Shown piece by piece: positions 11,220 to 24,310 of a DNA stretch of 64,000 bases (its first letter is position 1; each line of letters begins with the position of its first letter). The DNA comes from Krasilnikovozyma curviuscula (Eukaryota; Basidiomycota; Tremellomycetes; Cystofilobasidiales; Mrakiaceae): NCBI GenBank assembly GCA_014825775.1, contig MVAQ01000001.1, forward strand, positions 124,001 to 188,000, read 5' to 3'. Below the pieces are notes generated by a model. The model was given only the letters and a program-made list of their open reading frames with translations. It searched no databases and was not told the origin of the DNA. A program made the translations under genes and the position numbers.

Positions 11220-12436
11220 TCACAAAAAAAACTTGATGACCCCGAAAGCGAAGTTGAAGAGCAGGCCTAACAAAATTGCCATTTGCAGCCTCTTTGAGAA
11301 GACAATCGAGGAATTGTCATGTACTCCAGGAGATAAGAAAGAGGCTGGATCCAGGCGAAATAGTGACATAGGTCAGCAGATGCTTCTTTCGCATTATCGT
11401 CCGCGTCAACAACGCCAGAGAAAGAAAGAAAAACGTACGAGATCTGGCTTCCCTATAGAAGAACAACGGTAAAAGCACCCAGAAGAAGCCGATGAAGATG
11501 CCCGTTGCGACGACCGTGTACGCATCTTCGTCGCCTTCGCTTCTCGGGTCAGGTATGTTACCGCCTTCTTCCAAGAACTGATGCCCCCAATTAGATTGTT
11601 AGCACAGAGAGCTCTAAAAGAAACAAATAATTTCAAAGCGATGAGTAACCGACCTGTTCTTCCAATGCCGCCCTCCGATTGAGCTCCTCCTCCGTTTCGA
11701 CAGCGGAAGGTGCGAATGTCGAGAGGGGCATCTGATGAAACTGAGCTCGCATGGCTGCGATATCTACTGGTGAGAGACCCGATGTCGACAGAAGCGTATC
11801 AAAACCTCGTAATGGCGCTGACGGCGTAGGCTGGGAAGCAAGTTCAAAGTCAGTCGCTGTGACCAGCCCCGAAGAGAAGGAAAGGCTCGACGACGTACTG
11901 TATTCGAAAAGGATCCATCATCGGATTCACCTTCACCAAGTACCCGTCCAATAGAGCAGTGCAGCCATATTCGCCCTACGTCTTCTTCCCCTGCTTCCCG
12001 TTCCCCCAAGTTAGTGAGGTTGACTGCTCCTTTGTTACCAGCGTTAGATATTTTGGACTGGAGTGTATGCAAGAACGGGATGAGGGGCGTTGAGTCCTGT
12101 AGTATTCTACCTGAGTAGATAAGTCGAAGGGCGTGCTGGAGTAAGGGAGGACGAAGAGAGCGAATCTAATTGGCCCACAGCGTATAATGGCTTTGAGGTC
12201 AGCAGCATAGATAGCAGAGGAGATCAAGAAATACTGACCTTCTCCTTCACATCGTTTACCGTCTCATGGTCTTCTACCCAGAGGCCGAGGTCTGAATGGC
12301 CCTCTGACCCGAATCGAATCGTCACCGACTTCCCTCCAGGCTGATGTGTTGGTCCAGGTCCCTTCTGGGAAGCATGAGCAATGCTTTCTGCTGTTTCTCG
12401 CTGCTTGCCTTGAGCTTTGACTGATAATGGAGCCAT
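11220..12436 (-). CDS. DSC3: DSC E3 ubiquitin ligase complex subunit 3 (DUF2407)
   Basis: Membrane subunit of the Golgi/endosome Dsc ubiquitin ligase, which in fission yeast and other fungi activates SREBP and disposes of orphan membrane proteins. The N-terminus (MAPLSVKAQGKQRETAES, then VTIRFGSEGHSDLGLWVEDH) is the ubiquitin-like part. The C-terminal DUF2407_C block reads PLRGFDTLLSTSGLSPVDIA, AMRAQFHQMPL, EEELNRRAALEEQ, then a membrane segment TVVATGIFIGFFWVLLPLFF. After an intron with donor at about 11434, a second hydrophobic stretch RLQMAILLGLLFNFAFGVIK ends at the TGA at 11220-11222. The family layout (UBL, LRGFD block, two C-terminal membrane helices) fits. Exact exon borders in the middle are not all resolved. 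Confidence 0.82.
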
Positions 12437-12735
12437 CAGCTTGACATGAGAGTGGTGAGTGTCAGAGGTAGTTCGACAAACACAGTATTCGCGGTTACGA
12501 CCCTGAGAGATTATTTAACAAATCTTCACTAACATCATTTTTAGAAATGTCAGTAATCTGCGGTGTTGAGATGTGGTGCGTAGATCATCCGGTCGTTGGA
12601 CACCCTGTTTTGTTTTGACCTGCGCTTGCAGCAGTAATCGTTTTTGTTCCTGCGTAGCGACCAGCTTGCTCTCAGACGTTAGCGAATTCATTGAATCCAC
12701 TAGCTACATCATTAAATCACCGGGAGTCCTCGAAC

Positions 12736-15449
12736 CTAAGGGGCACTGGGTCCCTGACCAGCAAGCGTCCTCTGCAGCTGGCTCCATTCTGACTCCCTCG
12801 GCATCGCCATATCTCCGATATCGTAGATATACAACTTTCCATCTGAAGAGCCGAGTGCAGCTCGCCGGCCATCTTTTCGATCCCAGGCCAACTTGTTGAG
12901 CGCTTTTGACGACGTGACTTGTGTCGACACCAGCGGTACCTGCAAGACATTTTCCGGGTAAGTATTTCCGAATTCAAAAAGCAGAATATGAAGATAAATA
13001 ACGTACCTCAGTGTCCGAGTTCAGGTTCCATAAGTCGAACTTCCCGCTTCCATCAGCCGTTCCAAACATGGCAGGATGAGTTGGGTGCCATTTCACATCA
13101 TAGACATAGTCTGACGCTTCTTCAAAGCTAATGAGTGGTGAGATAATTTTAGGTGCTGCAGCGGAGATGGATGAGTGCGAGTTGCTGGTGAGCTTGGCTC
13201 CAGGAGTTGAGGGTTCAGCGCTGTTACTACTACCAGTCGCTGTCCTGCCCGTCTTCCACAGCTTGACGGTCCAATCGACAGAACTTGTCAAGAAAAGGTC
13301 CGAGAAATCGATGGGTCCGACCAAGGGGTGGAAGTGCAGACCAGTCACTGGACCAGAATGGGATTTGTATATTTCGTATTGGTTCAGGCCAGCTTTGGAT
13401 CCGGCTCGATCGTATCGATTTGCTTGATAAACATTTCCTTCCTCTGTCCCGACCCAGAACGTTGTAGTTTCGTTATCTGGAAAGTCGAGTGTCGTTATCG
13501 AGACCTCATCTGTCCTGTTGTGAGCGGTGTGGGTGAGAGGAAGGGTTTCCTAAACAAACAGAAGTGCACCTTGAGTGAGAAGTAAACGTATATAAGAATT
13601 AATTTTGTACCCACCTGAGGTTGCGCCAGCATATCGCTCAACCAACTACAAACGAATCCATCTGTACTGCCGCTCACCAAGTTATGTGCGTTTTTGGTTC
13701 CGACAGTCTTCATGCTATACACCGGATATGTGTGTCCACTAGCTGAGAGTGGAGTCTTCAAGACGGGGAGATGTTTTGAACGAGTGTCCCAGAGCAAGAT
13801 TTGACCAGAGTAGGTGCCCCCAAAAAGGAGATTTGAGTGGAAAGGCGAGAATGAGAGTGAAAGGACGTCAGTCTGGTGAAAAACAGAAAAGTCAGTTTCA
13901 TCATCACAACACATATCCAGCAAAAGAACTGACTTGTGAGTGAAAGACGAACTCTGGTCGATCTAAGAGGTGCATGTTCCAGACAGCTACTAGGCCATCA
14001 GGCGCGTTGGCGTTTCCAGCTAAGTTCTTACTATATGAAGCAGCACTGAGTTCTGGAAACTAGATGTTGAGATTACCAATCAGTGATGTTCAGAGTGAAG
14101 TCAGTCGAGGGGTAAGCACCTTACCTTTGGACTCCAGTCGACATCTGTTACACTTCTTCCCTTTGTGATGTTCTCGTCGCTGAACGTACAGACCAGTTTC
14201 ACGCGATTACCCTCATTTTCATCCCTGGAAGTAAAAGCGCAAAATTTCGGTCAGATCTGCTGGTAGAGACATCACAAATCTCTAGCTATCCTATCTTACA
14301 ATCCATTGCTGCCACCGACGTTGCTGTAATCTCTGATGTAATCATATCCGTCTGAAAGTGCTCTTTGAACAATTTTGGATGATAATTCGACGAATTCTAA
14401 GAAGTCAGGTGCGGAGTATATCGCTTGTCGCTGTTCGGGCGTCAAGTCTGAGGAATAAAAATCAAACGACACGGGTCAGTCGGCGCGTGTTTTTTTCTGA
14501 AGAAGTAAGTCGAGTGACCTTTAACTTCTTCTTCGCTCGTCTTTGAGATTGATTCTCCATTTCCAGACCCTTCATTCATTTTTCTACCATCTTCCAGCTC
14601 CAGCAGGATCTTCTTCCTCAACGCTTCTTCTTGGAGCTCTGTCAATGTTGAAGTTCCAACGCTCCCACGAGGTCCGTTATCATCATCATCATCTGAATCA
14701 GCTGTTGCAGCGGTCGTTGTTTGAACAGATTTCGTGTACGTGACGGGAGGCTATTTTGGCAGCGCAAGCATGAAAGGGATCAAAATCAGAAGTTTGCAGT
14801 TGAGGAAGACACCTTGTATGATTCTTACGACTTGAGGAAGATCATACAACTCTATCTGTGCTGAGTACAGTTCTTGAGGAGTTTGTTGCGGAAATGGTGC
14901 TGCTGATGATAGAGGAATCGGTGAAGATGATTTTGACGTCCGTCTAAACCGAGAGGGAATAGAGTCAGCCTTCACCAAAGCCTCAAAGATCTACTCAGAG
15001 TAATAGAGAGCTATAACTAACCCATCAAGGGTCGTTTCAACAGCTGCTGAAGTGATTAGGCTCACACCAGCGACACCCAATGCACCACTCGACTGACTCG
15101 TCCTACTCGTTGGTCTTTCACTGCCAGGACCACCAGAACTGCTCCCAACTAGGGCTGAAGTCAACGGTGTTCTCGACGTATAAGGTGTTCCAGGTACAGA
15201 AGGACTCCTATCACCCGCCAACGACTGCGAGCTCGTCCCTCCTGCTGCTGCCGTACCGTTGCCCAGTAGAGAGTCAATTAAGTTGTCGACGTCCTGTCTG
15301 GTCGATGAAGTACGCGCTGATATTGATGAGGCTGAGGTTTTTCCGGCTGATTCTGCCACTTGACGTTCCTGTCGTTCAGCTCGGACACGTCTCATTTCTT
15401 CGAGACGTGCCCTTTTGGCCTCAATCTCTGCCCTTCGACGGTCCTGCAT
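12736..15449 (-). CDS. Cytoplasmic dynein intermediate chain
   Basis: Non-catalytic dynein subunit that links the motor to dynactin and light chains. The N-terminal coiled coil ([20 protein letters not shown]) is the dynactin-binding helix. A Ser/Thr/Gly-rich linker follows ([13 protein letters not shown], then [17 protein letters not shown]). The C-terminal half is a WD40 propeller: [80 protein letters not shown]. It ends [17 protein letters not shown] at 12736-12738. The acidic and Ser stretches and the propeller order match fungal and animal intermediate chains. It shares a 177-nt divergent promoter with SPF31. Confidence 0.93.
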
Positions 15450-15626
15450 CTTAATAGGACACCTTCAAAGTTAATGAGATATTCTATTGAAAGAGGCTGA
15501 TCTGCTGTCGCTGGATGGAAATTTAGTTGGGAATCTGGTTCGAATCAAACCAGCAATCCGCAAACAAAGAACTACTCTCGACTGAAGCTGCTCCCTTCGA
15601 CAGCCAACTCAAATTCTTTCTTTTCG

Positions 15627-16657
15627 ATGGCTTCATCGTCAACAGCTATATCTTCAAAGGCTCCAGATGACAGAGCCATTCAGATTGAGGCCAATGACTT
15701 CATCAAGGAACTAGAGGTAGAACGAATCCTCAGGGCTTTCAAGCTCAAGTGAGTTGCATCTGCCCCTGTCCCTGGCTCTAGTGGCCTCTTTATAGGCTTT
15801 ACTAATGGGATCTGCACCTTGTATTTGCTCTTTTTTCTGCTTGCTTCCTTTTGTTCGGCTGCTCCGATATCAGTCCTTACGATATCCTGAACGTAGCGTT
15901 TGATGCGACGGAGAATGACATCCGGAAACAGTACAGGAAGACCTCACTATTGATCCATCCTGATAAGTTTCATCACCCTCGAGGTGTAGAGGTGAGTGTC
16001 TCGTGCTATTTGTTATTAAAAACAGCTTGCCTGCTGGATTTCGAATTCAGTCGCTGAGTTTCTCCCCCGTTCCTATTCAAGGCTTTTGATCTCCTCAAGA
16101 AAGCATCTCAGTCTCTCACAGATGAAACCACAAAGTCAGAAACAGATATTTTGATAATACATGCTCGAACGCGCCTGCTGAAGGAGTTTACCAACCCACC
16201 TCCGCCGCTACCTGTCAGCGAGATGGAAGACAGTCATCCTTGGCTTCAGAGCTTGAAGGAGCCGATGTGGAGGGAACGAGTACTGAAGGAAGTAAGGGAG
16301 CTCATGATCGGAGAGGAGCTGGCCAGGAGAAAGTGAGTTCTACTGATGCGCTGCCGTTGTGCCTGAACTGTCAATAATCCGACCGTTGCTACTGTCTCCA
16401 GAGCCATCAAGAACGCATTGGCAAATGAAGGTTTGGAAGCGAAGAAGAAAGAAGAGGAAATCAGCGCTAGGAAAAGAAAACTTGAAGAAGAAAAGACGTG
16501 GGAAGGTAAGTCTACAGATCTCTGCGTTTGTACGATAAAATGACTCACTTAGATCTGTTTCACTGCTCACTCAGAGAATCGAGATTCGAGGATCTCCGAC
16601 TGGCGATCGTTCAATAACAAGAAGTCGAAAAAGAAGAAGTCGAATGTGTTGGGTTGA
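15627..16657 (+). CDS. J-domain splicing-associated protein, DNAJC8/SPF31 family
   Basis: Small J-protein of the DNAJC8 (human SPF31) family, found with spliceosomal complexes and thought to recruit Hsp70. N-terminal sequence [19 protein letters not shown] leads to [20 protein letters not shown]. The J domain spans roughly residues 40-110: [38 protein letters not shown] with the HPD tripeptide intact, then [16 protein letters not shown] long charged helix ([40 protein letters not shown]) and a basic tail ([13 protein letters not shown]) follow. The placing of IEANDF ahead of the J domain is diagnostic for DNAJC8. Four introns. Confidence 0.92.
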
Positions 16658-16858
16658 TCATTGAGCTTTTCTGTACGAGATGTGCTACCAGTTGTTGTAT
16701 GAACCTCTTTCTCTTGTTCAAGCATCGCAAGCAGGTACATATCAGTTTGAAGCATTTCTGGCACCAATTAAGCCGGCGCTCGCATTAGTATGATCGCCGT
16801 CCGCTTAAGTAGTCCTCCAACTCCATCTCAGCTCATTCCCATACAACCACCGAAAGAG

Positions 16859-18864
16859 ATGTCAGGTTTCCCTCAGCGTCACAATCCAAGCACAGTCTCT
16901 CACTGGCAGGCTACAGTCAGTGGCTAACGCTGCCATAATCTAACAAGAAGACAGCTGAAACTGACTTCTTTTTATCTGATGAACTTCAAACTCAACTGCA
17001 GAATCGTGGTGAGGCAAGCCTGTGGCTCCATGGCTCTAAAGACACTCTCCCAAGTGAAGCAGACATCGTGGTTGTAGGAGGTGAGCTTTCTCGTCATTTT
17101 AGCCGCTGAGGTTTTCGCACTGGCTCTGACCGAACTGACCAAAATGCCACCTCAGGTGGCTTGACTGGCGCATTCCTAAGTTACTATCTTACCAGACCTG
17201 GATCAGCTGGTGAAGGCAAAACTGTGGTAACCATAGAGGCTAAAGACGTTGGTAGTGGTGCTTCCGGTGAGTTGGACAATCTCCTCCATGTTACACCTGG
17301 AACAATCATGCTTGACTAGATCTTCATCGCAATTTCTCTATTTTATTATTAACAGGACGTAACGGAGGTTCGTAATTCATTGATTTGTTTGAATGCGCCG
17401 ACACTTGCAGACAGCTCTGGCTATTTGTAGGTCACCTCGCCCCAGCATCCTCTTTCTCCTACCCAAGTTTCCTCGTTCCAGTCCCAAATGGCCCAGGTCT
17501 CTCTCCTCCCGACGCCCTGTTCGCCCTCGAGCACGAATACAAAAACTACCTCGCGACGGTCGACTTGATCAAGGAGAATGCCATCGAGGACGACGTGGAT
17601 CTTTTCATCGGACAGTCAGTTTCAGTCATTTTCGACAAAGAGAAGCTTGTTTTGCTGAAGGAAGCAAAGGAAAAGTGGATCAAGGCGAGACTCGCACATG
17701 GACTCAGCGCTGAGGAGGAGGATGTTACAGTTGTCGACAATGCAGCAGAGGCTCAGAGGATCTCGAGATGTCCCAGTGCTGTTGGATGTGTCGTGAAAAG
17801 AGCTGGTTCGGGTATGCGGCTTTGCTTGCTGGTTCGATATTTCTGGATAAATACTGAACGGTTTTGTGGTCTCAAACTACAGTGCACCCACACAAGCTCC
17901 TTACAGAAGTGTTCAAACTAGCTTTGAAATCGACCACCTCCAAGTTTTCCCTGTTTACCCACACGCATCTTGTTTCTTTTGAATCTCACACCGAAAACAA
18001 CGACATCACCTGGACGCTAGAGACCTCCAAAGGAACGTTGGTCACGCCGACCATGATCCTGGCGACAAACGCCCACACACCTTCCCTCTTCTCGCCAAAT
18101 TCTCCAATTGCCAAGTTCATTTACCCATGCCGAGGAAACGCGGCGACCGTCGTCCCACCTCCAAATTACTCTGGTAAAGATGGACGGCTGAAGTACACCT
18201 ACGGCTTCAGTGACGGCCCGTATTTTGTTGACACCAAGGGTGGTGGTCTGGTGCTTGGTGCAGGATGGGGCTGTATGGTAGATCAGGCTGGATTAAAGAA
18301 GAAGGATATGATTGGACAGACAGATGATTCCTTTGTTTTGAAGGAAGTCAAACAATGTGAGTGAATCCCCTCTTGGCCACCTTGTCTCAGCTGAGAGCTC
18401 ATGTTCTATTGCTCAGACTTTGGTAGCTACTGTAAGAAGGTCTTCGCTGACTGGGAAGAAGCTCCTGGAGAAGGAATGACAAGAATCTGGACTGGAATCA
18501 TGGTGCGTGTTGATAGCTCTTTGCCTTTTTCACGCTCTACTGGCTAAAGCTGACCAATTTGTTTCTTGAAGGGATATACGAAGGACTTCTTCCCACTGAT
18601 TGGGCCAGTGCCAGATACTCCTGGACTGGTCCTCGCTTGTGGTTTCCACGGACACGGCATGTCCAGTAAGATTAAGTTTCCTTCCCCGATTCAGCGAACC
18701 CTCTGAGCTTGGACTTTTTTTCCATCTATTCAGGGATTGTGACTTGTGCAAGGGCTGTCGCCCATCAGCTCAAGACTTTGGAGTGGGATGACAGGATTCC
18801 CAAGGCTTTCGCTGTGAGCGAGGAGAGGTTCAAACGAGTCGAAGGGGTTGAGATCTCAATGTGA
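16859..18864 (+). CDS. DAO-type FAD-dependent oxidoreductase
   Basis: Predicted cytosolic flavoenzyme that oxidises an amine or amino acid; the substrate cannot be read from sequence. Exon 1 (MSGFPQRHNPSTVSHWQAT) joins to NRGEASLWLHGS. The dinucleotide-binding fold is IVVVGGGLTGAFLSYYLTRP followed by the acidic TIEAKDVGSGASG. GRNGGHLAP is the family's flavin-contact motif. A middle region carries VHPHKLLTEVFKLALKS and MILATNAHTPSLFSPNSPIA. The C-terminal flavin motif reads TKDFFPLIGPVPDTPGLVLA, CGFHGHGMSRIVTCARAVAH. The protein ends GVEISM at 18862-18864. Fungal DAO-fold enzymes of this subgroup are widespread and mostly uncharacterised. The 5' exons are separated by introns of about 50-100 nt. 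Confidence 0.9.
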
Positions 18865-18946
18865 ACATAACTAGATAGCTTTTGGACATATTGCCAAAAC
18901 TTTTGTACTCCGATTATATTGAGATGGCTTAAAAGATACAGGCATC

Positions 18947-20622
18947 TTATCGCTTCTTGTATACGCAAGGTTTCAGCACCTCCTCTCCTTTCTTAATCAC
19001 ATCCTCCCAAGATACCTTTCCACCCTGGGACCAGGGTGTAGAAGGGCTGTTGGTCTTTTTGAAGGTGAACAAGACGAAATGAGTGTTTGATGTGTCCTGT
19101 AAAGTCAAGAGAAAAGTTTTGTAAGCACATCAAATCGCGATAAATGCGCTTTCATGGAGACTCACCTGCTTCGCAAGCTTGAATCCGATCGACTCCACTA
19201 TAGCAGTGAAATCTTCAGAAGATGAGAGACGGGAAGTGACCTCTGCAATCTCAAAACTTCCACTATAGTAGCGAGCGAAACTGAAGTCAGAGACAAAGGT
19301 GGCAACACCAGGAGCAGGAGTGTTCAGAAGCTATACGTACCCATTCTTCAGAACTCTCCAGGTCTCTTTGACACCATCAACCCAGTTCTTACCCATCAGC
19401 GCGAGACTGCACACCGCAAGATCGACCACCTGGCTCTCAGCACCCTTTGAAGACGCTGTCTCGCTGCTCCCAGGCAGAGGAATCCTCTTGAAGAAGTCGC
19501 ACTCGATAACCCAGTCGTCAGGGACAAGATCAAAACTGAGAACTTTGAACCCTTTTGGTTGGAGATTCTTGGCGAGGGTTGCGTCTCCGCAACCAAGATC
19601 GATAATGAGGACCTCAGAGGAGGAGTAGGTGGTGGAAATGAGGTTCGTAAGATGGGCGATTGGGGAGAGTGGCCATGTCGAGGTTTGAGAACGGAATCCT
19701 TGGTGATACTACAAGGTAGGAGAAAGTCACATCAGTCCAGATTCGTTGAGTTTTTAAAAGACGGGGAAGGCGTCGCACATCAGCAAAAATTGTGGGATCG
19801 TTCTTCATCATTTCCAAAGCGGAGTCGGAGCTTGTTGTGTAAAGTTGCTCGTTGATCCATCTATACGATTAATAAGTAAGAAGCAGATCAGTGATGAGAC
19901 CATAGACAAAATCTCGAACCAACTTAAGAGGCACCTCACCTAAATCGAGCACCCTCGAGCTTGTTCTTCATCTTCAACTGCATAGACGTCAAATTCTCAT
20001 CCGGTATTGAGGTTGCTGGTGGTGGGGGAGGTGGTGCTGAGGTGGACGCACCTGGCGCAACTTTGACTGGAGAAGCAGTCGGCGCAACAGTCGCAGCTGG
20101 CGCTGGCTCTCCTTCAGCGGCCTGTTTAGCCTGCTTCTTCAACTTCTTCTTCTCTGCTTTTGATAATCCAGCAGAAGCTGAAGTGCCTCCAGGAGATTGA
20201 GTGGACTGTGGTGATTTGACAGGCGAAGACGAGGATTCAGTAGGGTTGGTAAGCTTCGCTTTTTTGCTGATGGGTCTACCATGCAGAAGAGTAGCTCCAT
20301 CTGCTGTTATCGTTGTAGCTGGGTGAGGTTTCTTGTCCTTCTTTGGAAGCTGATTCTGTCGTTGCTGTTGTTGGCCAGGTTTCTGTTCGAATTTTTCCTT
20401 CTTGTCCTTCTTTACGCCTTTGTCGTTGGCTTTACTTGTAGAAGCGCCTGCAGCCTGATCAGTCTTCTCCATCAAGCTCATCAGCTTCTCCAGGTTGATG
20501 GTCGCCCCTTCAACTTTGTCTCCATTTCCTCCCTCGCTAGGTCGTTTCCTCTTTTTGTTGGAATCTGCTATGGGAGCTGCTGAAGCTGGGACATCCCATC
20601 CTGGAGTCTGGAAGAGGGACAT
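18947..20622 (-). CDS. RRP8: 25S rRNA adenine-N1 methyltransferase RRP8
   Basis: Nucleolar SAM-dependent enzyme that makes m1A in the large-subunit rRNA (A645 in yeast). An upstream in-frame ATG exists, but MSLFQTPGWDVPASAAPIAD at 20622 is the family-like start. The N-terminal half is disordered and Lys/Gln-rich (KKDKKEKFEQKPGQQQ; KAEKKKLKKQAKQ). The catalytic part starts LKMKNKLEGARFRWINEQLY, TSSDSALEMMKNDPTIFADY, HQGFRSQTSTWPLSP, then SAM motif I VLIIDLGCGDATLAKNL, FKVLSFDLVP, and VVDLAVCSLALMGKNW, ending EVLKPCVYKKR. The WINEQLYT...FADYHQGFR block is specific for Rrp8. Confidence 0.94.
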
Positions 20623-20831
20623 TGCTGTTGCTCTTAAGTGTTTCACGAGTCGAAGTCGGCGACCGATCTTGTTAAGGTCGCAGATTTTTGTAGCCTTGCC
20701 TGCGACGCTCGTGGCGCGAATCAACGGAATCACAGGGAGGTCGAACCAAACACCCAAAATCTCTGGGAAGCTGAAACTTCGGCAGACTACAGCAAATTGG
20801 CAGATAGAAATCTAATAGAAGGAAGAATAGA

Positions 20832-22164
20832 ATGGACTCAATCAATGCTATTATAGGAAAGTGAGTATCCAGTTCCCCATTCGCTCCTGCTTGTCCCTCA
20901 TAACCGATTTACCGGTACGAACTGACCTCACCCTCTTTGTTTTCGCCAGTGAATCGTACCAAGATTGGCTGTCTGTACTAAAGGGGGCTAGAAATGGTCT
21001 GGTGAGAGAGATATCGTCGATTATACGCATAGGATTGCTTCGCCCTGGCATCTGACACGCTCATGTCGTTTCCCCCACACTTGCTCGCCGACATTTTGTT
21101 CGTAAGGTCTACGGAGCCAAGATCAGGTTCCCTCATGTGAGTCAAGATATTTCAATGATATGTGAGCAGTTTGATGGTGTTTGTTCTGACAAAGATGTGC
21201 TACTTCTGGGACGGTAACAGGCCCTCGTAATGACCGCGTTGTTTCATAAGGGAACGTGAGTACTGCCCTCTAACCGAGCTTCCGTTGGATACATACGAGC
21301 CGACTGTTTTCTCTCCTCTTCTCCAATCAGTTTACAGGAGAAAATCGTGAGCATCCCCAGCCTCGTGCTTTTGAAGAGCACTATATAGACTGACACAATT
21401 TCTACTCAGAAATTCATCTTTTCAGCTACGAAAACAGTGAGTAGATATTACATAATACAGAACTGTTATTTCAAGATTTAACCAGTCTTTACTCAAACCA
21501 GCACTCGTTGAACTTGGCGAAGTTTGTCTCATTCTACAAGCTCCTCATGGTCCTCCAGAAGAAGTTTAACGGTGGGAAGGAAAGATCAGCAGATTCCTTC
21601 TTCGCAGGACTGATTGGAGGCTATGTCATCTTTGGAGATAGGAATGCAGTGAACGAACAGGTATGTTTCCGGTCAAACCCAGATCACCCGGTTAGTGAAC
21701 GACGCCCTCGTTACTCACTCCTTGTACATTGCTATCAGATTGTCCTCTATGTTGCATCACGGTATATCTGAAACTTCCAGCTTGCTCCCTTTCTCCACTA
21801 CATGACTGACTATCCTCTTAATCAGTGTCGTCGCATCCTTTCTCCCCCGCACGACTCCAACGCCAACGTACACGCCCACCTCCCCCGCTCCAGATAAAAT
21901 TCGCGCAGTGCCCCCACGCCAGGTCCAGTTCTCAATCTTTGCTGCACTGGCTTGGGCATTCGTGATGTGGACGTTCAAGCGACGCCCGGAGACGCTCCAG
22001 GGTGGGCTCGTCAATTCGATGCAATACTTGTACAGGGATAGCGATAAGTGGGATAATCTGAAGACGTGAGTACTTGCTTTGGGAGGAAGGTATATCCGGT
22101 CGCTGATTCGTGGGACGCACACGATTTCATCCTGTCCCTTAGATTGTTATGGCATAACAAGTGA
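20832..22164 (+). CDS. Peroxisomal membrane protein PXMP4 (PMP24) homologue
   Basis: Integral peroxisomal membrane protein of the Tim17/PXMP4 type; function in fungi is poorly known. Spliced text: MDSINAIIGNESYQDWLSVL, KGARNGLVYGAKIRFPHALV, MTALFHKGT, LQEKIKFIFSATKTHSLNLA, KFVSFYKLLMVLQKKFNGGK, FAGLIGGYVIFGDRNAVNEQ, then IVLYVASRVVASFLPR, FSIFAALAWAFVMWTFKRRP and a conserved tail SMQYLYRDSDKWDNLKTLLW HNK. The blocks LKGxRNGxVYGAKIRxPHALVM and the YLYxDSxxW tail identify PXMP4. At least six small introns, including two very short exons near 21325-21440. Shares a 209-nt promoter with RRP8. Confidence 0.9.
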
Positions 22165-22524
22165 TGACTTTGGTGGTGGAGGACCAGCAGTAGAGACCGC
22201 CTTCGGGATGGGTCCCATGTTAAATTGGCAACATGTAGTCGATATTTGTATAGTTTCAACTCCGTGAGATTGTCTCGTAGCTTGCGATGTTGATTTGTTA
22301 ACCGTTAGTGTCCATGTATCTTAAGAAGAAACCCTTCTACTCACCTGGCTTCGGTCTCACCATCCTGCTTCCATCCTGTCATCCTTCATCTTTTACGATA
22401 GCTTATACATACTCTTCTAACTAGAAAGGAAAACCAATTCTTGCAATGACCCTTCCCCATTATGTACACCTAGTCAAGAGGTTATGTAAATAGAAGGCGA
22501 GCGCATAAATATAGGAAAGTAGGT
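22165..22524. other. Convergent 3' interval PXMP4 / HUA1
   Basis: Holds the 3' UTRs of the two facing genes; no open frame, RNA gene or repeat of note was seen. Confidence 0.4.
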
Positions 22525-24310
22525 CTAAAATATCCTTCCAACCCCACGACAAGCATAGCATTGCTGAAAGATGAAAATGGAAATTAGTACTGAAGGGCTT
22601 CAGTTGCTTTTTCTTGTCTTACCTCTGTATCGAATAAGAAGGCTACCACCTGCCCACTCCCACCACAACGGTAACAGAGTTGTCCACCGATTCCTGGATG
22701 ACCCGGCGGTAGTATCAAAGCTCCAGGCTGTTTAGCGAAAGTTAAAATGACCTTCAGATCTATAGAATAACAGATACGGCATGTTAAAGAAGCTCAACAG
22801 AAGTATTACTCACAGGAGGGATTCTTGCTTGTTGAACATGGCCATTATGTTGCTGATAGTATCCACCTGGTGATATTCCTGGAGATACTGGTGCATAGTA
22901 TGTGGAAGGATGCACGATGGGAGGTCCGAGTGGGCGCTGGAAGTTGCTCGCCGGAACGACATTCGGATTGGATGGTGTTGGCCAAGAATGAGCTAGAGCA
23001 CCACTGTACATTCTTCCATATTTCTTCCAATCTTGTTTGCATGGATGTGTTGGGTCGTTGAATTTGTATCCTGTGTTGTTGCATTTTGGACAGACGAAGC
23101 CGACAGGATAAACAAGGACCTACCGAGCGTCGGAAAATAGTATCAGGCACATCGACATTGACCATAGTCAGTAAATTCAATCTAAGCTCCTTTTTAAGAG
23201 CAACTTGGATATGATTTGGCTGAAACCAAAGTGATGGGATAATGCGCTCACCTTTCCGTGCATGAGATACGGCCGTCCGACGATAGGAACCTGGCTCGGT
23301 GAAGCATCCTGAGGACCTGAGTTATTCCGTATAGATTGTGAAGGTGGTCTTGAAGGTGGCGGTCTGAATTGCTGGTTGTTGTGATTGTTATGGTTGTGCG
23401 GCGGAATGATGTATGACTCTGTTTCGTGATTGTACATAGGACGGCCAGGCGGAGGACCAGAAGGTCTTGCATACACTTCCTCTCCGTTTGGCTATACAAG
23501 TCAAAATGGATATAGAGGTCAACGAGTTCCATAGCGATAGTGACCATTCTAGCGCCAACTCACCCCAATCCAGCCGCCTGGGTTTCCAGCAGGATCTCTC
23601 CAAGAATCCGCTGTAACTTGAGGAGTGACCCATCCGCTGGTGTGACTCTGACCGGTCTGTTGGTTTTGTACAGGGAAAGGGTAGTGTTGTTGCGGCGGCG
23701 GATGATCTGCTTGCTCGACGAAAGCAGGCCGTTGAGGACCCTGATCAAGAACGACATTCGACTGGCTGGCAGAGTACGCTGGAGGTGGGTCTGATATCTC
23801 TGGCGAAGTAGCGTCTATTGTCGTTGCCGCTGTTGCTGGTGGTGTAGATGATGTCGCTTCGTTACGTCGGACCTCGCTCCCTGTCGCTGCTGACGAGGCG
23901 GAAGCTTCAGCTACAACTGGCACAGCTGGAGTCGATACCTGAGCTTTTGACGTGGACACCTCCGCTCGTGGTGGTAATGCTGGAGGGGAAGCTTGGGTAG
24001 CGGGTGCTGAGGGTCTTGTCGAAGGAACAGGTGGTGGCCCTGCAGGAGGTTGATATAATTCTTGAGGAGCTGCCGGAGCAGCTATCGGGATTGGTAGGGT
24101 CTCAGCAGATTCAAAAGGGTTCCTTGACTGCTCTACTGGCCCATCGCTTGAGAGGCTGAGATTGCTGAAGGCGTCGTGAATGCTGCTTTGGCCTGTCGTC
24201 TGAGGCTGCTGGTAATAGCTTGGCACAGACGAGACAGCTGAAGCCCCAGTGTGATTAGGGCTCAAAAAGGGATTCCTGGAGCCTGACTGCAATGGAGCAG
24301 TTGAAACCAT
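22525..24310 (-). CDS. HUA1-like proline-rich zinc-knuckle protein
   Basis: Similar to yeast Hua1, a cytoplasmic protein linked to actin patches and endocytosis. The N-terminal two thirds are Pro/Ser/Ala-rich with SH3-ligand-like stretches (ELYQPPAGPPPVPSTRP; PPALPPRAEVS) and the block ADSWRDPAGNPGGWIGV. The C-terminal part has paired Cys motifs: GFVCPKCNNTGYKFNDPTHP followed by CKQDWKKYG; then LILPPGHPGIGGQLCYRCGG SGQVVAFLFDTE. An intron (about 22547-22626) splits the last part, which continues QCYACRGVGRIF to the TAG at 22525-22527. The DnaJ-like CxxCxGxG repeats are the basis for the call. The start chosen is MVSTAPLQSGSRNPF, because the in-frame ATG further upstream overlaps the end of PRP4. 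Confidence 0.8.

Noticed and set aside
15530..15565. Possible tRNA with a GGTTCGAATC-like B box
   Set aside because: No A box, no acceptor pairing, and the T stem does not close; it is within the dynein/SPF31 promoter gap.
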